A stretch of 29,590 nt of DNA, from the NCBI GenBank assembly GCA_934196075.1, contig CAKPVW010000021.1:1-29590 (forward strand), in the 5' to 3' direction. The notes under the pieces are model-generated. The model saw only the letters and a program-made list of their open reading frames with translations. It was not told the origin of the DNA and searched no databases. This DNA is from an uncultured Anaerovibrio sp. Its GTDB lineage: Bacteria; Bacillota; Negativicutes; Selenomonadales; Selenomonadaceae. Every line of letters starts with the position of its first letter. The stretch's first letter is position 1. Both the position numbers and the translations under genes were made by a program. Positions 8,656-16,137 of this stretch are shown piece after piece.

Positions 8656-8667
8656 GTAACCCCTACA

Positions 8668-10599
8668 TTATTTTAATTTGTCGAGATCATTTTTTACTGC
8701 ATCTGCTATCCCCAATATAGACTGAGACGAAGCAGATATTTCCTCTGTAGTAGCTGCCAGATTGCAGGTTTGCTGGTTGACAGTTTTAACAACATCCTTC
8801 AATCTAGCCAGCTTGCCCACCATATCCTTAACATGATTCAGGACTCTTTTCTGACTCTCATTACTGCTGACAGCAGTTTCTTTGGAGCTGGCCGCCAATT
8901 TGTTGATTTCACTAGCCACAACCGCAAAGCCACGCCCTGCTTGGCCAGCCCTGGCTGCCTCAATGCTGGCATTCAAGGCAAGCAGATTCGTTTGGGAAGC
9001 AATATTTACAACCTCTGCATTGTTCTTGTCAAGAGCCTGCACCAGTTTTTCTATTTCTTCCAGCGCCACCTGCACTTCCTCACAGAAGCTGTCCACCTCT
9101 CCTATTTCGGAAGATATATTAGAGCTTTCCTCTGCATTGACATCATTGCCCTTCACCATTTCATCCACAGAGCTATATAGCTGATTGAATTGCTCATCTA
9201 CTTTGCGAACCGTTTCGACAATCAGCCGCTGCGTTGCTTCAATTGTATCTTTTTCGCCCCTGACCTCCTCGGCCAGTTCCATAGCCTTTTGTTTTTGCTG
9301 TTCTGCCATATCCTTGACAAAATGTATGCAATTTTCCTTTTTATTAAAACCATTATAGATAGCAACAGCCATCTTTTCACAGGTCTCATAGCCACAGCAC
9401 TCACAGTCAATCTTCCGAGATACAGCAGTATGTTTCAGCATATCTTCATATATCTTCTCTATTTCTGCTGCACTAGGCCTTCTAACCACACAGCTTGCAG
9501 ACCTGTCTGTATACTTCCGCAAGTAGTCCTCTAAATGAAGATGAGAAAACTGTGCGTTTAATTTTTTCAGCCTGTCCGCTGGAGACAAAGGTCTTGACCA
9601 AGGACCTTTTTTGTTGCTCCGCTTGCACTCCTCCTGAATCTTATGCACATTGTAAAGTGCTTCATCGGTTTTTGCTTTGGATTTTTCCACAGCCGTACCA
9701 TATAGGCAGCCCATACCGCAGTTCAGAGCATCAATAAACAGTTCCTTATTGCTGCCTCTGGCAATTTCTTCCTTGTGCTGGTCAAGATATCTATAGACAT
9801 GCTTTTCCCCTTCAAGCTGGCGGATATACACATCCTTTCCTAAGAACCAGTACACATTTTCTTTCAATCCGCCAGGCATTGGATAAATAGAGCCAAGGCC
9901 ATATTCAATTTCATCCTTTTCCAGAGAGCCGCTGATATGATTTTTGCGTACATAATCCATCAGGTGTTCAAAAGCAACATTGTAATGTATATAGCCATGG
10001 GTATTGGGGTCATCTATTTCTGCCTTTTTGGCAATGCAAGGACTTATAAAGGCCAGCTTGTCCTTGATGCCTAGTTCCTTGCGTGCATAAATAGCTGCAC
10101 ACATCGCAGGGCTGTGTACAGGAAACAGCTTCGGCAAAAGTTCTGGAGCATATCTTTCGATGTAACCCACTATTGCCGGGCATGGCTGCGAAATTCCTCC
10201 TTGGAAGTTGTGCTTATGAATATAGTTCAAATACCCCCAGGTGGTAATATCCGCACCAAAGGAAACATTGATTATCCTGTTGACACCCAGTCTCTTCAAC
10301 CCTCCTAGGACTTTTTCATATTCGTCCATATAATTCGCTCTAAAAGCTGGAGCAACCAATAGTGAAATAGATTCTCCTCTTTGCAAATCGGCAAAAAATC
10401 TCTCTGTATCATCATAAAATGCTCTGGCATTATGCTGGCACGCATCAATACAAGCACCGCATCCAATACACTTTGCAGGGTCTACATGTATACTTTGAAT
10501 TCCGTCCTGTTCAACAGCTATACAGGCACCTTCGCAGTAGCAGGCTCTAATGCATTTATTGCAGCCAATACATTTGTCATTGGTATAAACTAATTCCAT
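8668..10599 (-). CDS. Cytoplasmic [FeFe]-hydrogenase-like chemoreceptor
   Basis: The 643-residue protein fuses an [FeFe]-hydrogenase module to a chemotaxis signalling domain and has no membrane helix. Residues 10-20 and 44-54 are two CxxCxxCxxxC ferredoxin motifs. The H-cluster ligands are all present: C140 in SQPCP (motif L1), C188 in SPCIAKK (L2), and C294 and C298 in NCGMGC (L3). The L1 position that carries the proton-relay cysteine in catalytic enzymes (TSCCP) is proline here, as expected for a sensor. A further Fe-S motif (C399, C402, C407, C424) precedes coiled coil and an MA domain with [18 protein letters not shown] and [10 protein letters not shown]. The likely job is sensing H2 or redox state and signalling to CheA. 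The start is set by GGAGCGAG before ATG 10599; an upstream in-frame ATG lacks a binding site. Confidence 0.85.
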   Translation of the reverse strand: MELVYTNDKCIGCNKCIRACYCEGACIAVEQDGIQSIHVDPAKCIGCGACIDACQHNARAFYDDTERFFADLQRGESISLLVAPAFRANYMDEYEKVLGGLKRLGVNRIINVSFGADITTWGYLNYIHKHNFQGGISQPCPAIVGYIERYAPELLPKLFPVHSPAMCAAIYARKELGIKDKLAFISPCIAKKAEIDDPNTHGYIHYNVAFEHLMDYVRKNHISGSLEKDEIEYGLGSIYPMPGGLKENVYWFLGKDVYIRQLEGEKHVYRYLDQHKEEIARGSNKELFIDALNCGMGCLYGTAVEKSKAKTDEALYNVHKIQEECKRSNKKGPWSRPLSPADRLKKLNAQFSHLHLEDYLRKYTDRSASCVVRRPSAAEIEKIYEDMLKHTAVSRKIDCECCGYETCEKMAVAIYNGFNKKENCIHFVKDMAEQQKQKAMELAEEVRGEKDTIEATQRLIVETVRKVDEQFNQLYSSVDEMVKGNDVNAEESSNISSEIGEVDSFCEEVQVALEEIEKLVQALDKNNAEVVNIASQTNLLALNASIEAARAGQAGRGFAVVASEINKLAASSKETAVSSNESQKRVLNHVKDMVGKLARLKDVVKTVNQQTCNLAATTEEISASSQSILGIADAVKNDLDKLK

Positions 10600-10699
10600 G
10601 TATCTACTCGCTCCTATCACATACACACATATATACAATCGCTGTTATTATTGTATTATACTACCGACTTCTTCAAATAGCTACACGAAATTATACTCT

Positions 10700-12070
10700 T
10701 TACATTTCGTCAAACTGACTATGTTTATCATAACCATACCGATTGTGCTTTATTTCCTTATCTGCATACATACGCTGATCCGCCAAAGCAATTACCTGCT
10801 GTACATCCTGACCATCCTCTGGATAGCGGGCAAAGCCCAGACTTACAGTAATATGCAAGTTTTTGTCCAAACACCGTACTCGCTTGGCAAAAGCTCGATC
10901 TATATTTTCCTTAAATTGTTTATATCTAGCTTCCTCAACATCTTCATCTACCAGAATCACAAATTCATCCCCACCGATTCGGTAGGCAGAATAGCTGGTA
11001 TTTTCCTGTATTCTTTTGGCAACCGTCTTGAGGAGAACATCTCCTACATTATGGCCAAATCTATCATTGACAGTCTTAAAATAATTTACGTCAATATAGC
11101 ATAGACCAAAGCTGCTGCCCTCCTGCATAAGATGCTCCAAACTAAGGTCAAAGCTTCGCTTGTTCCCCAGTCCTGTCAAGCCGTCCATAAGAGACATTTG
11201 AGAAAACATCCTCTTAGCTTCTGCCAAACGCAGAACCATATAGCTCATGGCGGTAAATAACAGCACCAAAAAGAAGCCAAAAACTCCATGAGGCAGTATC
11301 TCCCGATAATTAGACCAGCCCTTAGCCGGCATAATAGCCAGCTTCAATCTAGTGTCCAAAACCTGAAATTCCACTATCTCCGGGTCTACCATCTCCTGCC
11401 CCGAGGCAAAAATCGGCTGCCAGTCCTGACATATGGGACAAAAGAAATTTAATGTATAGTCATAATCAAAGCTGTTAAAGTTTTCTATTGTAGCACGAAA
11501 AACATCTGGCACCTTGATAATGGCTATGGTAAAGCCCCAAAATACCTTTTGGCCTGACTCATCAGTTTTATACACTGGATGTCGCAGCGCTATGCCCTTG
11601 CCTCCCTGTACTAAATCAAAAGGCCCTTGAATAACAGTTTTGCCAGTATCCTTGGCATATCTGGATATAGGTCCCCTCTTTTCATCCTGAAGCAAATCCA
11701 AAAATACAGCCTTATTGCCATCGTAGGGATATACATTCGTCACCTTCCCCTGCGGTGCCAGCTGCAAGCTAGCAATATAGGGATGATATTTCATCAGCCT
11801 TTTGGCGGTTTTGTCAAAATTCAAAACCTGCCAATTATCCCCACCAGCCAACACTATCTCCAAAGCGGAAGCCACGCCATAGATTTCTTCAATATCCTTT
11901 TCCAAGTAAGCAGCTCTATTTTGAGCATTTAAAACAGCCCGATCGTGTTTTTCCGACTGTATTTCCTGCCAAATGTCATACATTACCAGACCATAAATAA
12001 CCATGGCTAGGACAAATATACCTGTTACAATTTTAAACTTATTTCTTATCATGAAATTATCCCACGCCAT
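10700..12070 (-). CDS. Membrane diguanylate cyclase, CHASE-GGDEF
   Basis: This 456-residue protein should make cyclic di-GMP from two GTP in response to an extracytoplasmic signal. Membrane helices lie at about 11-31 and 262-283, enclosing a CHASE-type sensor with LQLAPQGKVTNVYPYDGN and IQGPFDLVQGGKGIALRHPVY. The cyclase domain has DGLTGLGNKRSFD at 296-308 and an intact GGDEF at 366-370. The inhibitory RxxD site expected nine to six residues before GGDEF reads N..Y, so product feedback is probably absent. There is no EAL domain. AAGGAGG precedes ATG 12070. The gene lies upstream of the hydrogenase-chemoreceptor on the same strand but is separated from it by 100 bases, so co-transcription is possible, not shown. 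Confidence 0.92.
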   Translation of the reverse strand: MAWDNFMIRNKFKIVTGIFVLAMVIYGLVMYDIWQEIQSEKHDRAVLNAQNRAAYLEKDIEEIYGVASALEIVLAGGDNWQVLNFDKTAKRLMKYHPYIASLQLAPQGKVTNVYPYDGNKAVFLDLLQDEKRGPISRYAKDTGKTVIQGPFDLVQGGKGIALRHPVYKTDESGQKVFWGFTIAIIKVPDVFRATIENFNSFDYDYTLNFFCPICQDWQPIFASGQEMVDPEIVEFQVLDTRLKLAIMPAKGWSNYREILPHGVFGFFLVLLFTAMSYMVLRLAEAKRMFSQMSLMDGLTGLGNKRSFDLSLEHLMQEGSSFGLCYIDVNYFKTVNDRFGHNVGDVLLKTVAKRIQENTSYSAYRIGGDEFVILVDEDVEEARYKQFKENIDRAFAKRVRCLDKNLHITVSLGFARYPEDGQDVQQVIALADQRMYADKEIKHNRYGYDKHSQFDEM

Positions 12071-12118
12071 TTACAGCCAACCTCCTTACTTTTTCTCGAC
12101 CTATGAATAACGATTATT

Positions 12119-12147
12119 ATCATATAATTATTTTAAAGTAAAATCAA
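12119..12147 (-). promoter_or_regulatory. Promoter of the diguanylate cyclase gene
   Basis: TTGATT (12147-12142), a 17-base spacer and TATGAT (12124-12119) on the minus strand. A 13-base dyad, AATAACGATTATT on the plus strand at 12106-12118, begins directly after the -10 box and covers the likely transcription start, where a repressor would block initiation. The dyad is loosely like a Fur/PerR box, which is a weak comparison. Confidence 0.65.
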
Positions 12148-12179
12148 GACATTTTTCCTAGCTTTTATTAGAATTTAAT

Positions 12180-12220
12180 TAAAAAGCTGCCTGCATATAT
12201 TTCGCAGACAGCTTCTTTTT
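12180..12220 (-). terminator. Intrinsic terminator after panD
   Basis: An 11-bp stem with one wobble (12184-12194 with 12204-12214) is followed on the minus strand by TTTTT. It lies shortly after the panD stop. The plus strand also has a T-rich tail after the stem. Confidence 0.85.
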
Positions 12221-12229
12221 TATTTGTTT

Positions 12230-12613
12230 TTAATCCACATGACCATGATATTCAATGGAGCGGATTTCCTTCACGGCATTTTTTTCATCTACCATAACCA
12301 CTGTGGGCTTGTAGGCAGCAGCTTCCTTTTCATCAAAGAAGGCATAGGCCATGATAATTACGATATCCTCTGGCTGTACCATGCGGGCAGCAGAGCCGTT
12401 GAGACAGATAACACCGGAATTACGAGGACCTGGGATAACATAGGTTTCCAGACGGGCACCATTGTTATTATTAACTACCTGTACCCGCTCATTAGGCAGG
12501 ATGTGAGCAGCTTCCATCAGGGCTTCATCAATAGTAATGCTGCCCATATACTTCAAATTGGCTTCCGTAACAGTGGCGCAGTGAATTTTGGACTTTAGCA
12601 GATTCAGTATCAT
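12230..12613 (-). CDS. panD: Aspartate 1-decarboxylase
   Basis: PanD converts L-aspartate to beta-alanine for pantothenate and coenzyme A synthesis. The 127-residue length is normal. It carries the self-cleavage site G24-S25 in YMGSITID, whose serine becomes the pyruvoyl cofactor, and the family segments [20 protein letters not shown] and [26 protein letters not shown] six bases upstream supports ATG 12613; the open frame continues upstream into panC without a binding site. It follows panC by about 50 bases, and its product beta-alanine is the substrate of PanC. Confidence 0.96.
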   Translation of the reverse strand: MILNLLKSKIHCATVTEANLKYMGSITIDEALMEAAHILPNERVQVVNNNNGARLETYVIPGPRNSGVICLNGSAARMVQPEDIVIIMAYAFFDEKEAAAYKPTVVMVDEKNAVKEIRSIEYHGHVD

Positions 12614-12662
12614 TGTTTCTTCCTTTCTGAATACAGGACAGCTGAACAAAGATGGACAGCCT

Positions 12663-13511
12663 TTAGCAACCGATAATAATATTGTCAATCAGGCGGGTTT
12701 TGCCGATTTTAACAGCAATAGCCAGCAGGCTTTCACCCTTGACCTGAGAAATTTCCTTTAATTCATCAAAGCTGTAGAGCTCTACATAATCTATTACAGC
12801 CATAGGCTCTGTGGCAATCTCAGCACGAACAATATCCTTCAGGGCCTCTACAGATGTCTCCCCAGCCTTATAGGCCTCCTCAGCCTTTCTCAAACTTCTG
12901 GACAGTACCAAAGCTGCCTGCTTTTCCTCTGGGGACAAATAAGCATTGCGGGAGCTTCTAGCCAAACCGGATTCCTCACGAACAATAGGCACCATATTGA
13001 CATTCACCTGAATGTTCAAATCCTTCACAAAGCGCTTGATAACCAGCACCTGCTGAGCATCCTTCTGACCGAAAAATGCTTCCTGAGCCCGGCTCAGATT
13101 CATCAACTTGGTAACTACTGTGGCTACACCACGGAAATGACCTGGACGCTGACCACCACAAAGCTTGCCAGTAAAAGCAGATTCTACATTAACATAGGTG
13201 CCATAACCCTCTGGGTACATTTCCGCAGGCTCTGGATGGAATACGGCATCCACACCTACGGACTCCAGCTTGCGGCAATCCTCCTCAAAACGACGAGGGT
13301 ATGCATCGTAGTCCTCATTAGGGCCAAATTGTACAGGATTTACAAATACAGAGGCAATCACCACATCACATTTAGCCTTGGCGGTACGCATCAAGGTAAG
13401 ATGACCTTCATGCAAAGCACCCATAGTAGGTACCAAGCCAATAACCTTGCCAGCCTGCTGAGCAGCCTTGGCAAACTCTGTAATCTGGGCAACTGTACGC
13501 AAAATTTTCAT
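12663..13511 (-). CDS. panC: Pantothenate synthetase (pantoate-beta-alanine ligase)
   Basis: PanC joins pantoate and beta-alanine with ATP to give pantothenate. The 282-residue protein has the HIGH-type nucleotide motif in [12 protein letters not shown], the pantoate-binding [15 protein letters not shown] region and the KMSKS-equivalent [12 protein letters not shown], all in the usual order. GGAGAGG seven bases before the ATG sets the start. panB is not in the window, so the pathway is only partly encoded here. Transcription starts about 210 bases upstream and passes a leader with an intrinsic terminator, so panCD is probably controlled by premature termination. Confidence 0.96.
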   Translation of the reverse strand: MKILRTVAQITEFAKAAQQAGKVIGLVPTMGALHEGHLTLMRTAKAKCDVVIASVFVNPVQFGPNEDYDAYPRRFEEDCRKLESVGVDAVFHPEPAEMYPEGYGTYVNVESAFTGKLCGGQRPGHFRGVATVVTKLMNLSRAQEAFFGQKDAQQVLVIKRFVKDLNIQVNVNMVPIVREESGLARSSRNAYLSPEEKQAALVLSRSLRKAEEAYKAGETSVEALKDIVRAEIATEPMAVIDYVELYSFDELKEISQVKGESLLAIAVKIGKTRLIDNIIIGC

Positions 13512-13722
13512 AATTATCCTCTCCTTGCAACAAGCAGACAGTTAGCTCTGTCTGAGGAAAAATAAAGCGCTTCCTGAAAGCCTAACAGGAAACGCAGATA
13601 CACTTAGCCATGTCTGTTCTCTGGTCAGACAAAACTCCCTTAACCAATACAGACAAAGTTTATGAGGTTTCCGGTCTCGGTTCATGGGAATCCAAGCCGT
13701 GACAGTCAAATCAACTGCCACG
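13512..13722 (-). promoter_or_regulatory. panC 5' leader, candidate attenuator or riboswitch
   Basis: About 210 bases lie between the predicted start of transcription and panC. The RNA opens with a 9-bp hairpin (13722-13714 with 13706-13698) that needs a G-U pair on the minus strand. Two TGTCTG copies (13655-13650 and 13631-13626) compete for one CAGACA partner (13616-13611), giving mutually exclusive stems. Next come the terminator at 13595-13556 and a 7-bp hairpin (13554-13548 with 13541-13535) just before the ribosome binding site. I do not recognise a known riboswitch core. A pan motif is known upstream of pantothenate genes in Firmicutes, but I could not confirm identity. Confidence 0.55.
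13556..13595 (-). terminator. Intrinsic terminator inside the panC leader
   Basis: A 10-bp stem (13595-13586 with 13576-13567) is fully paired only on the minus strand, where one pair is G-U, and is followed by the T-rich tail TTTATTTTT. It would stop transcription about 45 bases before panC unless an upstream fold prevents it. Confidence 0.75.
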
Positions 13723-13726
13723 CGTT

Positions 13727-13755
13727 AGCATATCACAACTTTTAACAAAATTCAA
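13727..13755 (-). promoter_or_regulatory. Promoter of panCD
   Basis: TTGAAT (13755-13750), 17 bases, TATGCT (13732-13727) on the minus strand. The first leader hairpin starts within a few bases of the predicted transcription start. Confidence 0.65.
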
Positions 13756-13785
13756 TACTAAAATATGGAAAAATACTATACGACA

Positions 13786-13827
13786 GGGAAAGTACATAGG
13801 CTAGTACCTGCTAACATTTACTTTCCC
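13786..13827. repeat. Inverted repeat overlapping the mscS promoter
   Basis: GGGAAAGTA at 13786-13794 is repeated inverted as TACTTTCCC at 13819-13827, 24 bases apart. The right arm overlaps the -35 box of the mscS promoter. It may be an operator, or a hairpin in a transcript running through. No T tract follows, so it is not a terminator. Confidence 0.5.
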
Positions 13828-13845
13828 TAATGTAAAGGTTATAAT
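13817..13845 (+). promoter_or_regulatory. Promoter of the mscS gene
   Basis: TTTACT (13817-13822), 17 bases, perfect TATAAT (13840-13845), 60 bases before ATG 13906. It is divergent from the panCD promoter. Confidence 0.7.
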
Positions 13846-13905
13846 ATAGCAAACAAACTATGAGTAATTCAATGTAAAATTATTGCTATAGGAGGCGATA
13901 AATGT

Positions 13906-14991
13906 ATGAAAGAATCCTTTAATATTTACGAATTTGTCAACACCATGAAAAATATTACGCCAGAAGAACTCTGGGATATGCTTTTTATTCCTGGCTGTAT
14001 CTTTCTAGCAGCTTTGTGTATCGGCCAATTTATTAACAGCCTGATTGCCAATTGGCTGGAACGACATTTTGATGAAGATGATCTTTCCGTCCGCTATATT
14101 GTGCTGAAATCTGCCCGAGGATTGCCTCGAGCCTGGATTGTAGGTATGACTCTTTACTGGCTGATTAATTCCACCAATCTTAACTGGGCCGCCGCCAATT
14201 TATTTTCCTATATACTTTCCGCCTGGCTAAGCTTTACCCTATTTCAGGTTATGGCTAGAGCCGCCACAGGCTTTATTGAGCTTTGTGCCCAGCGAAACAA
14301 GAATATTCCCCAAACCAGTCTGCTGCCCAATATTATTAATGTAGTAATCTATGCCATGGGTATTTTGCTGATTCTCAGCTCCATGGGTATCTCCATTGCC
14401 CCTTTGCTAACCGCCATGGGTATCGGTGGTATGGCCATCGCCCTGGGTTTACAGGAAACCCTGGCCAATATCTGTGCCGGTATCTATCTGCTTATGTCCA
14501 AACAACTAAGCATTGATGACTATGTCCGTCTCAGCACGGGAGAGGAAGGACGGGTTGCTGATATTACCTGGCGTTTTACCACTATTATTGCTACCTCTGG
14601 CAACGCTGTAGTCGTACCAAATCAAAAAATCTCCAGCGCCATTATTACCAATTACTGTATGCCAGAGCCAGACATGACCATCAAGGTTCCCTGCGGTGTA
14701 GCCTATGACAGTGATTTGGATTTTGTGGAGCAAGTTACCTTAGAGGTAGCTTGGGATATTACACAGAAAATCGACGAAACTGTTACAAAAAAACCAGGAG
14801 TATATTTCCACACCTTTAATGAAAGCAGTATTGATTTCAATGTGGTGCTTCACTGCAGCAAATTTGCAGACCAGTTCAAGCTAAAGCACGAATTTATCAA
14901 GGCTCTCACCAAGCGTTACCGCCAGGAAGGCATCGAAATACCCTTCCCTATTCGCACTGTGTACAATCAGCCTGTACATGAAGCTAATTAA
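13906..14991 (+). CDS. mscS: MscS-family mechanosensitive channel
   Basis: A small-conductance mechanosensitive channel opens when the membrane is stretched and releases solutes after a drop in external osmolarity. The 361-residue protein has an amphipathic N-terminus, membrane segments at about 20-45, 70-95, 105-125 and 140-160, then the pore-lining helix with its glycine and alanine pattern (AMGIGGMAIALGLQETLANI, about 166-185). The beta domain follows with DDYVRLSTGEEGRVADITWRFTTI and VVVPNQKISSAIITNY, and a C-terminal alpha/beta part. GGAGG at 13891-13895 sets the start. It is monocistronic. The family is clear; the exact MscS subtype is not. Confidence 0.92.
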   Translation: MKESFNIYEFVNTMKNITPEELWDMLFIPGCIFLAALCIGQFINSLIANWLERHFDEDDLSVRYIVLKSARGLPRAWIVGMTLYWLINSTNLNWAAANLFSYILSAWLSFTLFQVMARAATGFIELCAQRNKNIPQTSLLPNIINVVIYAMGILLILSSMGISIAPLLTAMGIGGMAIALGLQETLANICAGIYLLMSKQLSIDDYVRLSTGEEGRVADITWRFTTIIATSGNAVVVPNQKISSAIITNYCMPEPDMTIKVPCGVAYDSDLDFVEQVTLEVAWDITQKIDETVTKKPGVYFHTFNESSIDFNVVLHCSKFADQFKLKHEFIKALTKRYRQEGIEIPFPIRTVYNQPVHEAN

Positions 14992-15086
14992 TTTGCCCCA
15001 TGCTAACGGGGGCTAAGGCTGATCATCGAGACACTCTTTCCTGTCCATGGCAAAACAGAGATGAAAAGACTCCAAACTGTGTGTAC

Positions 15087-15115
15087 TAGTCAGATTTATG
15101 AAAAAGTGATATAAT
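15087..15115 (+). promoter_or_regulatory. Promoter of the yybS-gdpP-rplI-lonC-dnaB operon
   Basis: TATAAT at 15110-15115 with an upstream TG (extended -10) and a weaker -35 box, TAGTCA, at 15087-15092, spaced by 17 bases. It is the only good promoter seen before this gene cluster. Confidence 0.65.
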
Positions 15116-15149
15116 GAGATATTAAACAATACAAAGGAGTAAATTTTAT

Positions 15150-16103
15150 ATGCGTAGCTTTACCGTCAAATCAACCACAGAAAGTGGCCTTTTGGTGGCA
15201 ATTACGGTTATTATGGCATTAATTGCGGTTTATATGCCTGTTATGGGCATTGCAGCTACCATGCTGTGGCCGCTGCCTATTATTGTGTTAATCGTTCGAC
15301 ACGGCATGAAATATGGCCTTTTGAGCATTGCAGCTGCCAGCGTTATCATGTCAGCCTGCATCTCTCCTGTAAGTGCGGTACATATGGCAGCCGCTTTTGG
15401 GCCCACCAGTCTAGCTCTAGGCTATGGCTTCCGTCAAGGCTTGACAGCATCCCGTATTCTGCTTTATGGCTTGGTGGCCTCTTTAGCAGGTGTATTTCTT
15501 ACCGCCGCCTTAACTCTGGCCCTAACCGGCATCAATCCTTTGGCCATGTCAGAGCAGATTAGTGCCATGAAGGAATCTGCCGGAGCCGCTTTTCAGCTTT
15601 ATGAAACCGTAGGTATGGACCCTGCCGAACTGCAGCGCACCAAAGAAGAATTTATGAAGTCCATGGACTACATAACCCTGCTGCTGCCAGTGGTTTTACT
15701 GCTTAGCGGCATGCTGACCGCCTGGTTGAATTTTGCTGTGGGTGGCAAGGTCCTGCGCCGCCTAGGACACAGTGTAACCACCCTGCCTGAGCTGGATGAT
15801 TGGCATCTGCCACAGGTTCTGCTATATATCTTTGGTTTTGCCTTGGTGGGACTCTACTGGGGCAGCACCAGACAGATTGAACTACTGCAACAGGCTTCTC
15901 TTAACGCCTATGTAATGTGTACTTTGGCAGGCTTTATTCAAGGTACCGCTGTACTAAGCAAACTCACTAGAAATCGTCTTAACCGCTGGATATTCTGGGT
16001 TATGATTGTCTTCTTTTTCGTAAACGGCACAATCTCCCAGCTTGTATCTATATTTGGACTTTTCGACATTCTGCTGGATTATCGGCGGAGATTTTCCCGC
16101 TAG
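15150..16103 (+). CDS. YybS-like DUF2232 membrane protein
   Basis: A 317-residue integral membrane protein with about eight hydrophobic segments, starting with a helix at 13-35 and a second at 38-60. The N-terminal part (TESGLLVAITVIMALIAVYM followed by a PLPI motif) and the placement directly before gdpP, rplI and dnaB match the DUF2232 (YybS) family of Firmicutes, which resembles the substrate-binding part of ECF transporters. Its substrate is unknown. AAAGGAG precedes the start. It is the first gene of a five-gene operon and ends 34 bases before gdpP. Confidence 0.83.
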   Translation: MRSFTVKSTTESGLLVAITVIMALIAVYMPVMGIAATMLWPLPIIVLIVRHGMKYGLLSIAAASVIMSACISPVSAVHMAAAFGPTSLALGYGFRQGLTASRILLYGLVASLAGVFLTAALTLALTGINPLAMSEQISAMKESAGAAFQLYETVGMDPAELQRTKEEFMKSMDYITLLLPVVLLLSGMLTAWLNFAVGGKVLRRLGHSVTTLPELDDWHLPQVLLYIFGFALVGLYWGSTRQIELLQQASLNAYVMCTLAGFIQGTAVLSKLTRNRLNRWIFWVMIVFFFVNGTISQLVSIFGLFDILLDYRRRFSR

Positions 16104-16137
16104 CAACTACTAAACAAAGAAACCGAGAGGTAATATT

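Noticed and set aside
8668..10599. Energy-conserving [FeFe]-hydrogenase
   Set aside because: The proton-relay cysteine is missing, a chemotaxis domain is fused, and there are no hydrogenase subunit or maturation genes nearby.
10620..10699. Promoter or sigma-28 site for the hydrogenase-chemoreceptor gene
   Set aside because: Two TATAAT-like boxes occur on the minus strand, but their possible -35 boxes are only 10-12 bases away, and no sigma-28 pattern fits.
12614..12688. Longer start for panD
   Set aside because: It would overlap panC and move the G24-S25 cleavage site away from its fixed position.
13512..13722. T-box, TPP, SAM or THF riboswitch in front of panC
   Set aside because: The conserved core sequences of these classes are not present.
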